Positions 42,390-53,100 of a DNA stretch of 64,000 nt are shown in pieces. Source of the stretch: Nitrososphaerales archaeon (GTDB taxonomy: Archaea > Thermoproteota > Nitrososphaeria > Nitrososphaerales > Gagatemarchaeaceae); the NCBI GenBank assembly GCA_030038395.1, contig JASHOZ010000025.1:1-64000 (forward strand). Direction: 5' to 3'. The notes below the pieces were generated by a model. That model did not search any database. It was not told the DNA's origin and saw only the letters and a list, made by a program, of their open reading frames with translations. How positions within the stretch are numbered: the first letter of the stretch is position 1; every line of letters begins with the position of its first letter. A program made the position numbers and the translations under genes.

Positions 42390-42867
42390 ACCGTGAGCCG
42401 TTCGCGAGTGCGGTCTATATCCGAATCGTAAGCCAGCGGGGGCTCCAGCTTGTCCTGCCCGTCGGAGCTCTTCTCCTCGCCCGCGCAGTCGCTGGCCGTC
42501 TCCGCCGACAAAGTGCCCCGCATTCGCACGAACGACTCGGATCGTGAGCGCCCGGCGGCTGGTCTCGGCCTGCAGACGGGGCGCGCCCAGAATTGTCCGG
42601 GACCGCAGAAGCGGAAATCTCGCTCCTCCAATCGAAATCGGGGAGGGCCAAGGTGGGGCGTGGTGTCTTCGCCTCAGCGGGCATTGCCCTGTTTTGCAAA
42701 CGAGGCTACCTAAGACGGTAGGAGGGGGCAATCGCCGTCGAATCTGGAAACGCTCGGCCTCCGTTTCCTTTGGCGGAAAGCCGTTCAGGGCGAAAAAACC
42801 GCGTTTCGAGCCGCGATTGGCGTGTTTATATATCAATTCTGCCGAATCTGGCGCGAGGAAACTCGCA
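42390..42867. other. Intergenic interval with no recognised gene
   Basis: This 478-base stretch holds the promoter of the MFS gene on the left and the very strong TATA box of a small zinc protein gene on the right. Several short frames exist on both strands but have Arg/Pro-rich, non-protein-like composition. I looked for SRP RNA and RNase P RNA hallmarks (a GGAR-type loop, GAGGAAAGTC) and found none. A structured RNA of another kind cannot be excluded, as the middle is GC-rich with short complementary runs. Confidence 0.4.
42823..42833 (+). promoter_or_regulatory. Strong TATA box before the DUF5679-like gene
   Basis: TTTATATAT is the best TATA match in the window, placed about 40 bases before the GTG at 42868. 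It implies high expression and a short leader for the small zinc protein. Confidence 0.6.
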
Positions 42868-43020
42868 GTGGTCACTGGATACTGCGTCTACGAGAAGAAG
42901 AAGAACCGGGAGATCAAGAATCCCAAGCAAATCAAACTGAAGAATGGCCGGCCGGCCATCAAGGGGACATGCGCCTCTTGCGGCAAGGCTATCTTCAGGA
43001 TTGGGAAGCTCACCAAGTAA
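42868..43020 (+). CDS. Small zinc-ribbon protein, DUF5679-like
   Basis: This 50-residue basic protein begins VTGYCVYEKKKNREIKNPK and ends CASCGKAIFRIGKLTK. A single Cys near the start and CxxC near the end could form a treble-clef-type zinc site. The same pattern (GYCVKCR...P..TCxxCG..) is conserved in small archaeal proteins annotated DUF5679, some of which accompany translation or chromatin genes. The GTG start follows a strong TATA box. A long frame upstream is rejected as shadow because it crosses the promoter. Confidence 0.7.
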   Translation: MVTGYCVYEKKKNREIKNPKQIKLKNGRPAIKGTCASCGKAIFRIGKLTK

Positions 43021-43078
43021 TTCGAAATCTCCCGTTCCCTTTATTTCCTGAACCGATACCCGTAGGGCGAGGGCCGCC

Positions 43079-44479
43079 GTGCTGAGGTTCTACAACAGCC
43101 TGGGGAGGACCGTCCAGGAGTTCAAGCCGATTAAGCGGGGGGAGGTGCGCTTGTACACCTGCGGTCCGACCGTCTGGAACTACGCTCACGTAGGCAACAT
43201 GAGGACTTTCGCGTTCGAGGACCTCCTCAAGAGGTACCTCCGGTTCAAGGGGTACAGGGTCGTCCACGTGATGAACATCACAGATGTCGAGGACAAGATA
43301 ATCAAGGGGGTCAGGGCCACGGGGAAGCCCCTCAAGGAGCTCACGGCGTTCTACGAAGCCGCCTTCATGAGCGACCTGGACGCGCTCGGGGTCGAGAGGG
43401 CCGACGCGTATCCCCGTGCGACGGAACATCTGGAGGAAATGGTCCTGCTGGTCAAGACGCTCGTAGACAAGGGGTATGGCTATCGTTCCCAGGACGGGTC
43501 GGTCTACTTCGACGTCTCGAAGTTCGCGGGCTACGGCGCGCTCTCCGGCGTCAGGGTGGACGCGGCGCGGAAGGGGGTCAGGGTGTCCTCGGACCACTAC
43601 GAGGAGAAGAGGGAGGCGGTGGACTTCGCGCTCTGGAAGGCATGGGACGCGGACGATGGGGACGTCTTCTGGGAGAACGAGCTAGGGAAGGGGCGGCCTG
43701 GGTGGTCGATTGAATGCTCCGCGATGTCGATGAAGTATCTCGGAGAGTCGTTCGACATCCACGCGGGGGGGATGGACAACAAGTTCCCCCACCACGAGAA
43801 CGAGATAGCGCAGTCTGAGGCGGCTACGGGGAAGAAGTTCGTCAACTACTGGCTGCACTCGGACTTCCTGAACGTCAAGGGGGAGGAGATGCACAAGTCC
43901 ATCGGGAACGTCGTCTACCTGAAGGACCTCTTGGCAGAGGGGTGGGACCCGCTCGCCATCCGAATGTTCTTCTTCTCCGCTAGATACAGGGACGCGATCG
44001 ACCTCACCCAGGCGGGCCTTGAGCAGGCGAAGGCGCAGCGGCAGCGGCTCCAGGACCTCGCGGACAGGCTGAGGGAGGTGCGAGGCGTGAAGGGGGGGAC
44101 GGGGGAGCTCGCCCGACAGCTCCTCGCGGGCTTTGAAGAGGGGATGGACGACGACCTGAACACGCCGGAAGCGTTAGCCGCGGTCTTTTCCACGGCGAAG
44201 AAGGTGAACGCACTTGCGGACTCGGGAGACCTCGGCGGCGGAGACGCGCTTTCGCTGCTCGACGCCCTCGCCCGGATCGACTCCGTGATCGGCGTTCTCA
44301 GGCTCGAACCTGACACTCTCCCCCACGAGCTAGCGGAGATGCTTGCGCTCAGGGAGGAGGCGCGCCGGCGGAAAGACTTCGCAGAGTCGGACCGGCTCCG
44401 GCAGGCGCTACTGGCGCGCGGTGTGGTGGTGGAGGACACGCCGTCGGGGACGAGATGGAAGCGCGCCTCCGCTGGTTAA
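43079..44479 (+). CDS. cysS: Cysteinyl-tRNA synthetase
   Basis: This 466-residue class I synthetase has the zinc-site Cys of YTCGPTVWNY, the HIGH-like HVGNM (residues 37-41), the GRPGWSIECSAMS zinc-ligand segment, the HAGGMDNKFPHHENEIAQSEA block, and the KMSKS variant EMHKSIGN (about 270). The C-terminal domain is the short tRNA-binding helical bundle. The length is normal. The GTG start follows a purine-rich leader, 58 bases after the zinc protein gene. Confidence 0.97.
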   Translation: MLRFYNSLGRTVQEFKPIKRGEVRLYTCGPTVWNYAHVGNMRTFAFEDLLKRYLRFKGYRVVHVMNITDVEDKIIKGVRATGKPLKELTAFYEAAFMSDLDALGVERADAYPRATEHLEEMVLLVKTLVDKGYGYRSQDGSVYFDVSKFAGYGALSGVRVDAARKGVRVSSDHYEEKREAVDFALWKAWDADDGDVFWENELGKGRPGWSIECSAMSMKYLGESFDIHAGGMDNKFPHHENEIAQSEAATGKKFVNYWLHSDFLNVKGEEMHKSIGNVVYLKDLLAEGWDPLAIRMFFFSARYRDAIDLTQAGLEQAKAQRQRLQDLADRLREVRGVKGGTGELARQLLAGFEEGMDDDLNTPEALAAVFSTAKKVNALADSGDLGGGDALSLLDALARIDSVIGVLRLEPDTLPHELAEMLALREEARRRKDFAESDRLRQALLARGVVVEDTPSGTRWKRASAG

Positions 44480-44549
44480 CTGAGCGAACCCAACCGCTCA
44501 AATTCAGTCAATCATCCCGATATTATCCTCGCCGGCCTTCTCTGCGTGC

Positions 44550-46868
44550 ATGGGAGCTGCCGTCGAGGCTCTTCCTCCGAGGGCCCAGCCTGCACGCGCT
44601 CCGCCCATCAGGAGGCCGATCGTCCTTCGCATGCGGGAGTATAGGCTGGTCGTCGACCCGGACGGGACCGTGAGGTCATGTGACTCTCTCGCGGAGAGGC
44701 GCGCGGTCTTCGGCTTCGAGAGGGTGACGTTCTATAAGCTTCAGGCGGGAGTGACGGTGCTGGCGCAGAGGCCGGACTGGGCAGTGCGCGCTTCGCCTCG
44801 CCAGGCCTTGCTCTCCGGCAGGGTCTTCGAGGGCGTGGAAGTGGCGCAGTCGGTCGAGTTCTTCGTCGGGGCGTCCGCAGGGTACACGCGCCGCATCAAG
44901 CTCAGGAACGCGGGGACCTCGCCCCTGACTCTCCGGCTCCTCGACGTGTCCGACCCGACGGCCTCCCAGCTCGGCGAACCGTCAGCGAAGTGGGGGGCGC
45001 TCGGCGTGAACGCCTTCAGCCGAGGGAGCCACGTCGCGATGGACGAGATCTCCGACCTCCCGAGCGCGCGCGTGGTCGGGTCGATGCCCCCACCGAAGAA
45101 GGTCTTCATGACCACGGAGAGGGCGAGAGTCCGCGACGTCGTCGCGGCGGGGGACCTCGGAGACCCTACCGCCGGAATGTCGGGGCAGGTGATGGTGGCG
45201 GCGATGCACGAGTTCGAGCTCCAACCATCGGAGGCGAGGGAGGTGACCTACGCGTCGATCTACAACCCCTCGAAGCTCGAGGAGGCCCTGTCGGACTTCG
45301 GTAGGCTCCAAGGGGGGAGCGCAAAGGCGCCAAGGCGAGACGGGGCGCACATCGCAGCCTCGAGCCCGGCCGTCACAGATGCATCGGCATGGGCGTTCGC
45401 CTCGCTGGAGGGAGCACGTTACGAGTGCGGCACCCTGGACCTGGCCGAGTCCCTGAGGGGCCTCACCTACGCCGACAAAGTTGCTGCGGCGGTCGCGATC
45501 GACTCTATGAAGAAGGCGGTCCGCAAGGACGGCGCTCTCCCGCACGGCGCCGACCCTGCGGCACCCGGGTTGCTCGAGACGGCCGTCTCCCTACAGGCGG
45601 TCGCCGCTTACCTTCTGCTCTCGCGCGACAAGAAGCTGTCGAGGACGCTGTATCCGTTCGTGAAGAAGCTCGCCTCTTTCCTGATGGCCGAGTCGAAGGA
45701 CTTCTCCTTCAGGCCTGCTCGCGACCGCCCGCAGGGGTGGCGGCGCGCGCTCGGGCCCGGGTACCCCGCGGGCGAGATACCGGAGATCTCGCTCGCCGCA
45801 TCGGGGGGACTCGAGGGGGCGGCGCAGGTTGCGCGCCAGGTGTCAAGGTCTGACGACTCGGGGCGCTTCAGGGAGAGGGCCGAGATGGTCGCTGAGACGG
45901 TTAGAAGGAGGCTCCTCGACGAAAGGGGGGCCCTTTCGCTCTGCCTGGAGCCTTCCGGCAGGCTCAGGACCGATGAGACCGCGGACATGGCGGTCGCAGC
46001 GTATAGGCGAGCGTTCCGTGCCTCGGCCGAGCAGGCGGCCGCGCACAGGCTCTTGGAGAAGGACTTCGAGACCCCCTACGGGCCGCGGACCGTCCCCACC
46101 TCAAACAGGCTCTACTTCAACCCAAGCTACGGGCAGGGGCAGCTCGGGGGGTTCTGGACGCGGGCGGCACTAGCGCACGCGGTGCTGTGCTATCGCGTGG
46201 GCATGGCGGGCATCGGGAGCCTGTCGCTCGAGAGGACGGCGAGGCTGGCGGTGGAGGAAATCGTCCGGCTCGGCGGCTCCCCTGGGACCTTCCCCATGTG
46301 GGTGGACGTCGAAGCAAAGGAGGCGCGCGGGGAGTGGGGGGACACGGTCTCGGCCGCGCGGTTCATCGAGGGGGTCATCGAAGGAGAGGTGGGGGTCCAG
46401 TGCGGCCCCGGCGGGGTGTCCGTCAACCCGCCTGCCTCGTCTGGAATGAAGTGGGTCCTCGTCCACGACGTCTGGCTGGGCGAGACGGCCACTATCTTCG
46501 TCGGGAGGGGCGGGGGGAAGGCGCGCGCCTTCGCCGCCGGGGCGCGCCTAGAGGTGGCGTCAGGGGAGAGATATCTGAAGGCCGAGCTCCTTGAAGTCCT
46601 TGCGAGGGGCGTCCATGCCGTGTCGCTCCACGGCCCCGGCCAAGTGGTGTGCGTAGGGAACTCGTCCGCTTCTCCTGTGAAGGCCTCCGTCGCCCTCGTC
46701 CCGAAGGCGGCCGAACTCGCCCGCCGCCTTACCACTCCGATGGAGGAGTACGACCCGCAGAGCGGCACATGGACCAAGGTCGGGACGCTCCGCGTCCTTC
46801 CTACCATGCCGCTCGAGGTCGCGCTCGGGCCGGGGGACTGGAAAGCGCTCCGCATCTCGACAACTTAA
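44550..46868 (+). CDS. Six-hairpin glycosidase-like protein
   Basis: This 772-residue protein has an N-terminal beta-rich domain (about 30-260) resembling the beta-sandwich of GH15/GH65-type enzymes, a central alpha-helical region (about 290-620) suggesting an (alpha/alpha)6 barrel, and a C-terminal beta domain (about 620-772). I cannot point to a proven pair of catalytic acids. The family is probably an uncharacterised glucoamylase- or trehalase-like group. The ATG at 44550 lies 27 bases after CGATATTATC, fitting a leaderless mRNA; ATG 44631 is the alternative. There is no signal peptide, so it is cytoplasmic. Confidence 0.6.
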   Translation: MGAAVEALPPRAQPARAPPIRRPIVLRMREYRLVVDPDGTVRSCDSLAERRAVFGFERVTFYKLQAGVTVLAQRPDWAVRASPRQALLSGRVFEGVEVAQSVEFFVGASAGYTRRIKLRNAGTSPLTLRLLDVSDPTASQLGEPSAKWGALGVNAFSRGSHVAMDEISDLPSARVVGSMPPPKKVFMTTERARVRDVVAAGDLGDPTAGMSGQVMVAAMHEFELQPSEAREVTYASIYNPSKLEEALSDFGRLQGGSAKAPRRDGAHIAASSPAVTDASAWAFASLEGARYECGTLDLAESLRGLTYADKVAAAVAIDSMKKAVRKDGALPHGADPAAPGLLETAVSLQAVAAYLLLSRDKKLSRTLYPFVKKLASFLMAESKDFSFRPARDRPQGWRRALGPGYPAGEIPEISLAASGGLEGAAQVARQVSRSDDSGRFRERAEMVAETVRRRLLDERGALSLCLEPSGRLRTDETADMAVAAYRRAFRASAEQAAAHRLLEKDFETPYGPRTVPTSNRLYFNPSYGQGQLGGFWTRAALAHAVLCYRVGMAGIGSLSLERTARLAVEEIVRLGGSPGTFPMWVDVEAKEARGEWGDTVSAARFIEGVIEGEVGVQCGPGGVSVNPPASSGMKWVLVHDVWLGETATIFVGRGGGKARAFAAGARLEVASGERYLKAELLEVLARGVHAVSLHGPGQVVCVGNSSASPVKASVALVPKAAELARRLTTPMEEYDPQSGTWTKVGTLRVLPTMPLEVALGPGDWKALRISTT

Positions 46869-46896
46869 TAATCGAACCGGCCTTCGGTGAGACGAC

Positions 46897-47895
46897 TTGG
46901 GGACGAGGGTTTCGCTCAACGGCGGAATCCAGGTCGAGGTCGGAGGGACAAGGTTCATGCTCGACCCCAAGGGCTCTGCGAAGGCGGACTACACGTTCGT
47001 CTCGCACGCGCACGTCGACCACATGCACAGGCCCTCTGGCGGAGAGCGGATCATCGCTTCGGACGAGACGAGAGACTTGGCGCTTGCGAGAGGGTACGAC
47101 CTCGGGGACACCGTGGAGGAGGTGGAGGGCGTCGAGCTCCTCGACTCAGGGCACATTCTGGGGTCGCGGGCCATCAGGATAGGCGACGAAGTCTATTACA
47201 CCGGCGACGCGTCGGGGAGAGAGAGGGCGTTCCTAGGGAAGTGCAGGACGAGGGGCGCGCGGATTCTGATCATGGAGACCACATACGGGAGCCCGGAGTA
47301 CGTCTTCCCGCAGACGGCGAGGCTGGTGCGGGACGTCAACCGTCTGATAGGGTCGGCGTTCGACCGAGGGAGGCCGGTCGTACTGATGGGGTATCCTCTC
47401 GGCAAGGCGCAGCTGCTCGCGTACTACTTCTCCAGCTGGGCGCCGCTCTACTATCACACGAGCGTGGCGGCCATGAACAGGGTGCACGCCGACTACGGCG
47501 TGAGGCTCAAGGAGGGCGAGACCATCGACCCCGCGTCGGAAGGCGCCGTCCTCCCAGACGGCCCGTGGGTGATGATCGCCCCGATGTCGAGCGGGAGGAG
47601 CAAGGCGATGGCCCACCTCAGGTCGAGGCACGGCGCGCTGCTCGTGGCGTTCAGCGGCTGGGCGGTTGGGGGCGGATACAGCCGGTCGCTCGGGGTCGAC
47701 TACACCTTCCCGCTCAGCGACCACTGTGACTACCCCGAACTCCTGAAGCTGGTGGAGGCGGTCGCGCCGGAGACGGTGTACACCACGCACGGGTTCGCGG
47801 CCGAGTTCGCCCGCGACCTTCGGAACATGGGGTTCTCGGCGCGCACGATCTCCGGCTACCAGTCGTCGATCTCCGACTACGTGAAAGGAGGCTGA
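46897..47895 (+). CDS. Beta-CASP/metallo-beta-lactamase nuclease (mRNA 3'-end processing exonuclease-like)
   Basis: This 332-residue metallo-beta-lactamase fold protein has HAHVDHMH (HxHxDH, about residue 37), the GDASGRE region, DHCDYPEL and the late TTHG. This set matches the archaeal exonuclease/CPSF-like family; some members cluster with ATP-dependent DNA ligase and Lhr helicase and degrade DNA. The TTG start lies 30 bases after ACTTAATAA, indicating a leaderless transcript. There is no KH domain, unlike the longer archaeal aCPSF1. RNA or DNA may be the substrate. Confidence 0.85.
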   Translation: MGTRVSLNGGIQVEVGGTRFMLDPKGSAKADYTFVSHAHVDHMHRPSGGERIIASDETRDLALARGYDLGDTVEEVEGVELLDSGHILGSRAIRIGDEVYYTGDASGRERAFLGKCRTRGARILIMETTYGSPEYVFPQTARLVRDVNRLIGSAFDRGRPVVLMGYPLGKAQLLAYYFSSWAPLYYHTSVAAMNRVHADYGVRLKEGETIDPASEGAVLPDGPWVMIAPMSSGRSKAMAHLRSRHGALLVAFSGWAVGGGYSRSLGVDYTFPLSDHCDYPELLKLVEAVAPETVYTTHGFAAEFARDLRNMGFSARTISGYQSSISDYVKGG

Positions 47896-48107
47896 GGAGA
47901 CGGTCGCACGCTCGCTCAGGCTCTGCCCATCCTCCTGGCGACGGTTAGGTCTCCCCCGCTCTGGGTAGACTCTGCCGACCCGTGAGAGTCCCGCGCTGAT
48001 GACCCCGAACCTCGTAGTCGGTCCGAGACGGAAAACGGCTCCGCTTACTGAAAGCCCTCCCTCCTCAAGCTCGGCAGATTGAGCCACCCTCAGAGCGGGG
48101 GAGTACC

Positions 48108-48512
48108 TTGAGCAAGCCAACTACCCCTATTAGGGAGCGCGATCGGAATTCGGGCGAGGAAGAGTTGAACCGAAAGACGCGAGTTCTAATCTGCGCGTGC
48201 ATCATAGGAGTCGTCGCGCTCTTCTTCGCCGCCCCGATAGTCAATTTCGTCAGCGTCGGCCACTTCGAGGGTCTAACACAGTGCGGGTTTCAAGGGCTGG
48301 TCCCAGAGAACTGTTCGGGGGCGTTCGTTTCCGAGAACACGTACGTGACTGTCTACCAGTCACTCGGGTGCCGGATTGCTGGGCTCGGTGATACCTACGC
48401 GCCAGGCATCTCGGGACTCAGACTTGGATGCGCAGTTCCCGTACAGCCTCCATCAGGTCTTGCAGGAATGTCAAACCCAGTACCCCCTCTCAATCAGTCG
48501 ATACTCTACTAG
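48108..48512 (+). CDS. Small membrane-anchored extracellular protein
   Basis: This 134-residue protein has a hydrophilic N-terminus (about 1-22), one membrane helix (about 24-44) and an extracellular region with four Cys (two disulfides possible) and several NxS/T sites. The start is TTG at 48108. There is no known family. The 212 bases between it and the nuclease gene upstream contain no gene I can support. Confidence 0.55.
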   Translation: MSKPTTPIRERDRNSGEEELNRKTRVLICACIIGVVALFFAAPIVNFVSVGHFEGLTQCGFQGLVPENCSGAFVSENTYVTVYQSLGCRIAGLGDTYAPGISGLRLGCAVPVQPPSGLAGMSNPVPPLNQSILY

Positions 48513-48628
48513 CGGGAGTTCCTCGTCGCGCCGTTCGGGGGCGCTACCTTCACCGTCTTGCGGACAGGACACAACCTGCGGACTGGCCCCTGATTAAATA
48601 GTCCGCCCTGCGCGCCAGAGGTTCCCGC

Positions 48629-50167
48629 TTGCACTCGGAGGAGAAGGTCGCGTCGGGGGTCGCGGCGCTCTACCTCGCCAACGTAGTGACCATCGTGTTC
48701 AACACGGGTTTCATCGCGATCCTTACGAACTCTGTCTCCCAGCAGGAGTTCGGCCTCGCAACCCTGCTGAACGTCCTGATCGTGTCGGTCGCGACCGTGG
48801 CCGTGCTGGCTCTCCCCGTCAGCGCGAGCGGCCTCTCCGCCACCCCCCCAGCGGTGACAAGGTTCCTTTCCGAGTCCGAGGGCCAGACGGGGGTCTCCCG
48901 GAGGCGGGTGTACCTCACTTCTCTGGCCATCTGCGCGGTCGTCTCGGTTCTGTGCGCTGTCTTCTTTGCCCTTCCGCCGACGGCTTCGGCGATAGCGGGG
49001 GGGCTGAGCACCGTCCCCGTAGCTATCGCCGCCGCCGACGCGGTGGCTTACTCCTTCGGCCAGCTGGGGGCGTACTCCATGTTCGGGGCCGGTGACGCCA
49101 GGGGGGCCGGGAAGCTCATCGTCGCAGCCAGTGTGCTTCGATATGCGGCGGCGACGGCGTTGCTGGCGGCGGGGGGCGGGCTGTCGGGCGTCTTCGCGGG
49201 ATTCGTGGTCGGGGACCTCATGCTCGCCTTCGCGGCCAATGCCTCGGCCTTCGGCTCTGTGCGCCGCCTTCAAGCGGGGACCGGAGACTTCGGACAGGTG
49301 CGAAGGTACATGGCCTCTGTGTTCGTCGCGGCGCTCGTAGGGCTTGCGGTCTCTCAGACAGACAAGGTCCTGGCGTTCTTCCAGCGCGGCCTCTCCAGCA
49401 TCGGGCTCTACAACGTGGCGAGCGTGGGGGCGGCGGTGGCAGCGTTCGCGCCGGCGGCGGCCACGAACATCCTCGTCCCCGCACTCAGCAGCTACGGGGG
49501 TGACGTCGAAAGGAAGCGGGAGACGGTGCGGAGGTACACGCGTTACATCACCCTCATATCGATGCCGATGGGGTTCGGCCTCGCGGCCCTGTCGCCCTTC
49601 CTCCTTCAGGTCTTCGGCACGCAGTACGCCTCGGCCGCCCCCGTGATGGCGATAATATCCGTCGCGATTGCGCTGACTGCGGTCGTTTCGGTATACGCCT
49701 CCAGCCTCCTCGTGGACGGAAGGGCGCACGAGTTCACGTACGCGAGCGTCGTTGCCCTGGCGGCGCTTGTCCTTGTCGCCGTCCTGACCGTCCCCATCAT
49801 CGGGCTCACGGGCGTCGCGGCCGGGAGGGCAGCGATGCTCTTCGTCATGCTCGCCGCGGTCGCCATTTTCGCGAGGAGGAACGGCACTCTCGTGCTGGAC
49901 GCGGTGGGCTACTCGAAGGCGCTAGTGACCTCGGGGGCGATGGCTTGCCTCATTTTCGGGTCGCTCTCGCTGGTGGGGGATGCCGGGCTTTCGACCAGAG
50001 GCGATGCCGTTCTGGGCTCCATCGTCATGATTCCCGTCGGACTGCTGACCTACCTGGTGGGGATGAAGCTCCTCAAGGGTTTCAAGGAGGACGACATCGA
50101 GTTCATAGAAGCTCTAGTCCCCAGGAGGCTCCGCGTGTTCTCCAGGGTCCTCCGACTGTTCCTCTAG
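48629..50167 (+). CDS. Polysaccharide/oligosaccharide flippase (MOP superfamily)
   Basis: This 512-residue protein has about 14 membrane helices in the Wzx/RfbX-like arrangement and a short cytoplasmic C-terminus. Conserved charged positions in the first half include RFLSESEGQTG and DKVLAFFQRG. The family flips lipid-linked sugars across the membrane for glycoprotein or polysaccharide assembly, which fits the many Ser/Thr-rich and sequon-rich surface proteins here. The TTG start lies about 35 bases after GATTAAATA. The end is adjacent to the convergent ileS stop. Confidence 0.82.
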   Translation: MHSEEKVASGVAALYLANVVTIVFNTGFIAILTNSVSQQEFGLATLLNVLIVSVATVAVLALPVSASGLSATPPAVTRFLSESEGQTGVSRRRVYLTSLAICAVVSVLCAVFFALPPTASAIAGGLSTVPVAIAAADAVAYSFGQLGAYSMFGAGDARGAGKLIVAASVLRYAAATALLAAGGGLSGVFAGFVVGDLMLAFAANASAFGSVRRLQAGTGDFGQVRRYMASVFVAALVGLAVSQTDKVLAFFQRGLSSIGLYNVASVGAAVAAFAPAAATNILVPALSSYGGDVERKRETVRRYTRYITLISMPMGFGLAALSPFLLQVFGTQYASAAPVMAIISVAIALTAVVSVYASSLLVDGRAHEFTYASVVALAALVLVAVLTVPIIGLTGVAAGRAAMLFVMLAAVAIFARRNGTLVLDAVGYSKALVTSGAMACLIFGSLSLVGDAGLSTRGDAVLGSIVMIPVGLLTYLVGMKLLKGFKEDDIEFIEALVPRRLRVFSRVLRLFL

Positions 50168-53100
50168 CTACCGCACGTCGAGGTAGATCGGCCGCCCGTC
50201 GAGGTCTTCCTCATCCCAGTTGGTCCCTTCCGCCTTGGGCCCTCCAAGGACGACCTCCCTGACCCGGACTAGGAACGCTATCTGTCCTTTCAGAGCCTCC
50301 AGGCTCTCGATCTCGTCCTTCTCCAGTCCAGAGACGGCGGCGACGTCAAGGGTGTCGCTCGGGACGAAGCCGCGGGCCTTCCGGAGCGCCTGCAGGCGCC
50401 TCGCGATGTCGCGGACCAGCCCCTCGGCGACGAGCCCGTCGTCCCGCCTGCTGCGCAGGGCGGCGAAGACTCCTCCTTTCTCCAGCGCGATGAAACCCTC
50501 GAGCGGGGTGACCGTCAGGTCGAACGCTGCGACGGGGATGTCCGCCCTGCCCGACTTCGTCTCGATCACGACCGGCTTACCTTCCAGCCAAGCCGCCACC
50601 GCGTCGTCCCCTGCCAGCGGCCTGGCCATGGCCAAGAGCTCGCGGGTCCTCTCCTTGAAGAGCGCCCCGAACCTCGACGGACTCGGGACGAGCCTCACCG
50701 TCGCCGGGAATGCGCCCGAGTCCACTACCTCGACCCGTTTCACATTGCACAGCGCCTCGATGGTCCCAGCCGCATGCCGCGCGACGCGTTTCTCTCTCTC
50801 TGCGACAATCACCATCAGGTCGGCCAGAGGCCATCTCCTCTTGAGCCCGCCCCGAGTGCGCGCGGAGTTGCACGCCTCCTCCACTCGGAGGGCGAGGTCG
50901 ACCCCCTTCTCCGCCGTGCCGCCGCGGGGCTCCGCCCCTCCGTGCGACATGCCCTTCGCCAGTAGGGGGGCCCTCCAACGGTCCCTGCCGCCGAAGGTCT
51001 CCTGGAACAGGTACTCAGTAACGAAGGGAGAGACGGGGTGGAGGGCCTCGTCGAGCCGCTTGAGTGCGTGCCCGAGGACGGCATAGATTGCGAGCCTCTC
51101 GAGCGTCGTCTCGGGGTCGTCCCTCCACAGCTGCGGCCGGACCAGCCTCACGTACGTCTGGCTGAGATAGGTTATCACGGCCTGTTCGACGGCCTTGCAC
51201 GCGTCGTTGTACCGCCCCGACGAGTAGGCTTCGTCCGCGTCCCTGGTCGACCTCGCCAGCTTCGCGAGGAGCCATGAGTCGACTGGGGTGAGAAGCTTCC
51301 TCCTCCTTGCCCACTCCAGCGTGTGCTTCGAAGGGGAGTATCCGTCGACGGCCCCGTTCTGGGCGAGGTATACGTGGAGGTGGTATAGCGTGTTGATGAC
51401 CTGGTAGGGCCTACCGTCCATCTCCTTCAGGTCCAGGCTGACGGCATCGTCGGGGGGCGCCTTCCACATCATGTAGAACCTGAGCACGTCTACGGAGCAT
51501 CTCCGCAGCACGTCCAGCCCCCAGACCACGTTGCCGAGGCTCTTGCTCATCTTCCGCCCCTGCTCGTCGAGGACGTGACCCTGAAAGAGGAACTCCCTAT
51601 AGGGCGCAATTGCCCTCCCTGACAGGATCACGTTGAGGACCAGGAGCGTGTACGCCCACCCCCTCGTCTGGTCGATCCCCTCCGTGAGGAAGCGGACCGG
51701 GACGAGCTTGGAGTACTCTCCGTCGGTGAACGACGCGTAGGGCGACGCGCCGCTGTTGTGCCATGTGTCCAGCACGAACGGCTCTCGCACGGCCCTCCCC
51801 CCGCACGCGCGGCACCTCAGAACGACTCTGTCGATCCACGGCCTGTGCAGCTCGAACTCGGGCCCGTCCGGGAGCTCCGACGCCTGCCTCACTATCGCCC
51901 TCCTGGAGAAGGCGGCCGTCTTCCCGCCACACGACTCGCAGACCCACACGGGGAGGGGGGATCCCCACACTCGCTCTCTCGTGATGCACCATGGGGGGGA
52001 CTCGGCTATGAATGACAGGAACCTGTTCCGGGGGGGCTCGAAGAAGTACTCGACCTTCTCCGCCGCCCTCTCCAGCTCGCGGCGCATCCTGTCCACCCAG
52101 TAGAAGTACTCGCGCCGTGCCAGCCATACGAGTCTGTGCCCGGACCTCCAGCAGACGGGATATTCATGGACGAGTCTCCCCGACTTCACCACTGACTTCG
52201 CTTCTTCCAGCGCCTGGACGACCGCCTGGTCGGCGTCCCTGGCGAAGAGCCCTGCGAACTTCCCGGCCGCAGCCGTCAGCCTGACCTGATCGTCGAACGG
52301 GACGAACACGGGAATGCCGCGCCTTGTCGCGACCGCGAAGTCGTCCTCGCCGTTGGCGGGGGACATGTGCACGAGCCCGGTCCCCGCGCTCGTGTCCACG
52401 AACTCCTCTGCCACTACTCTGTGGACCTTCGAAGCGTACTCTGCCGCCCGCAGTCCTGGGAGCTGTTCGATCAGGGGGTGGCGGTACCGCAGTCCCTCGA
52501 GCTCCTTCCCTTTGACTTTCTTCACCACGTCCCCGAAGTCGACCCCGAGCTCTCCCTTCAGTGCCTCCTTCCTCCCCGATCCCACGACCCACACCTCGTC
52601 CCCCACTCTGACGTACTCGTAGTCGTAGTCGGGCTTGACCCCGACCATCTCGTCCGTGAGGACTGTGAACGGCATCGTGGTCCACACCACTAGGCTCGAA
52701 CCATCTTCCGCCTCGACCTTGTAGTAGAGGCTCGGGTCCTCCAGGCTCTCGTACCCACCTTCCACGACCTCGGCGTGGCTCAGCGCAGTCTGGCAGCTAG
52801 GGCAGTAGGGGACCACCTTGAATCCCTCGCCGAGGAGTCCCTTCTTCCAGGCCGTCTCCAGGTACTTCCACTCCCTTTCTATGTACGCGTCCCTGTAGGT
52901 CATGTAGTCCCGACCGTGGTCCAGCATCAGTCCCGTGAGCCTGTCGGCCTCGACCCACTCCCCCTGGTACTTCGCGATCAGGCCCTTGCAGGCTTCGACG
53001 AGCCTCTCGACCCCGACCGCCCGGAGGTCGTCCCACTTATTGCCTGACAGCCCCATCTCCTTCTCCGCCTGAAGCTCCACGGGAAGGCCCTGGGTGTCCC

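Noticed and set aside
42390-42867. SRP RNA or RNase P RNA in the intergenic stretch
   Set aside because: I could not find the conserved core sequences of either RNA on either strand.
48509-49729. Long minus-strand reading frame (406 codons) opposite the flippase
   Set aside because: It is Arg/Gly/Glu/His-rich without hydrophobic order and lies antisense to a clear membrane protein, typical of shadows in high-GC DNA.
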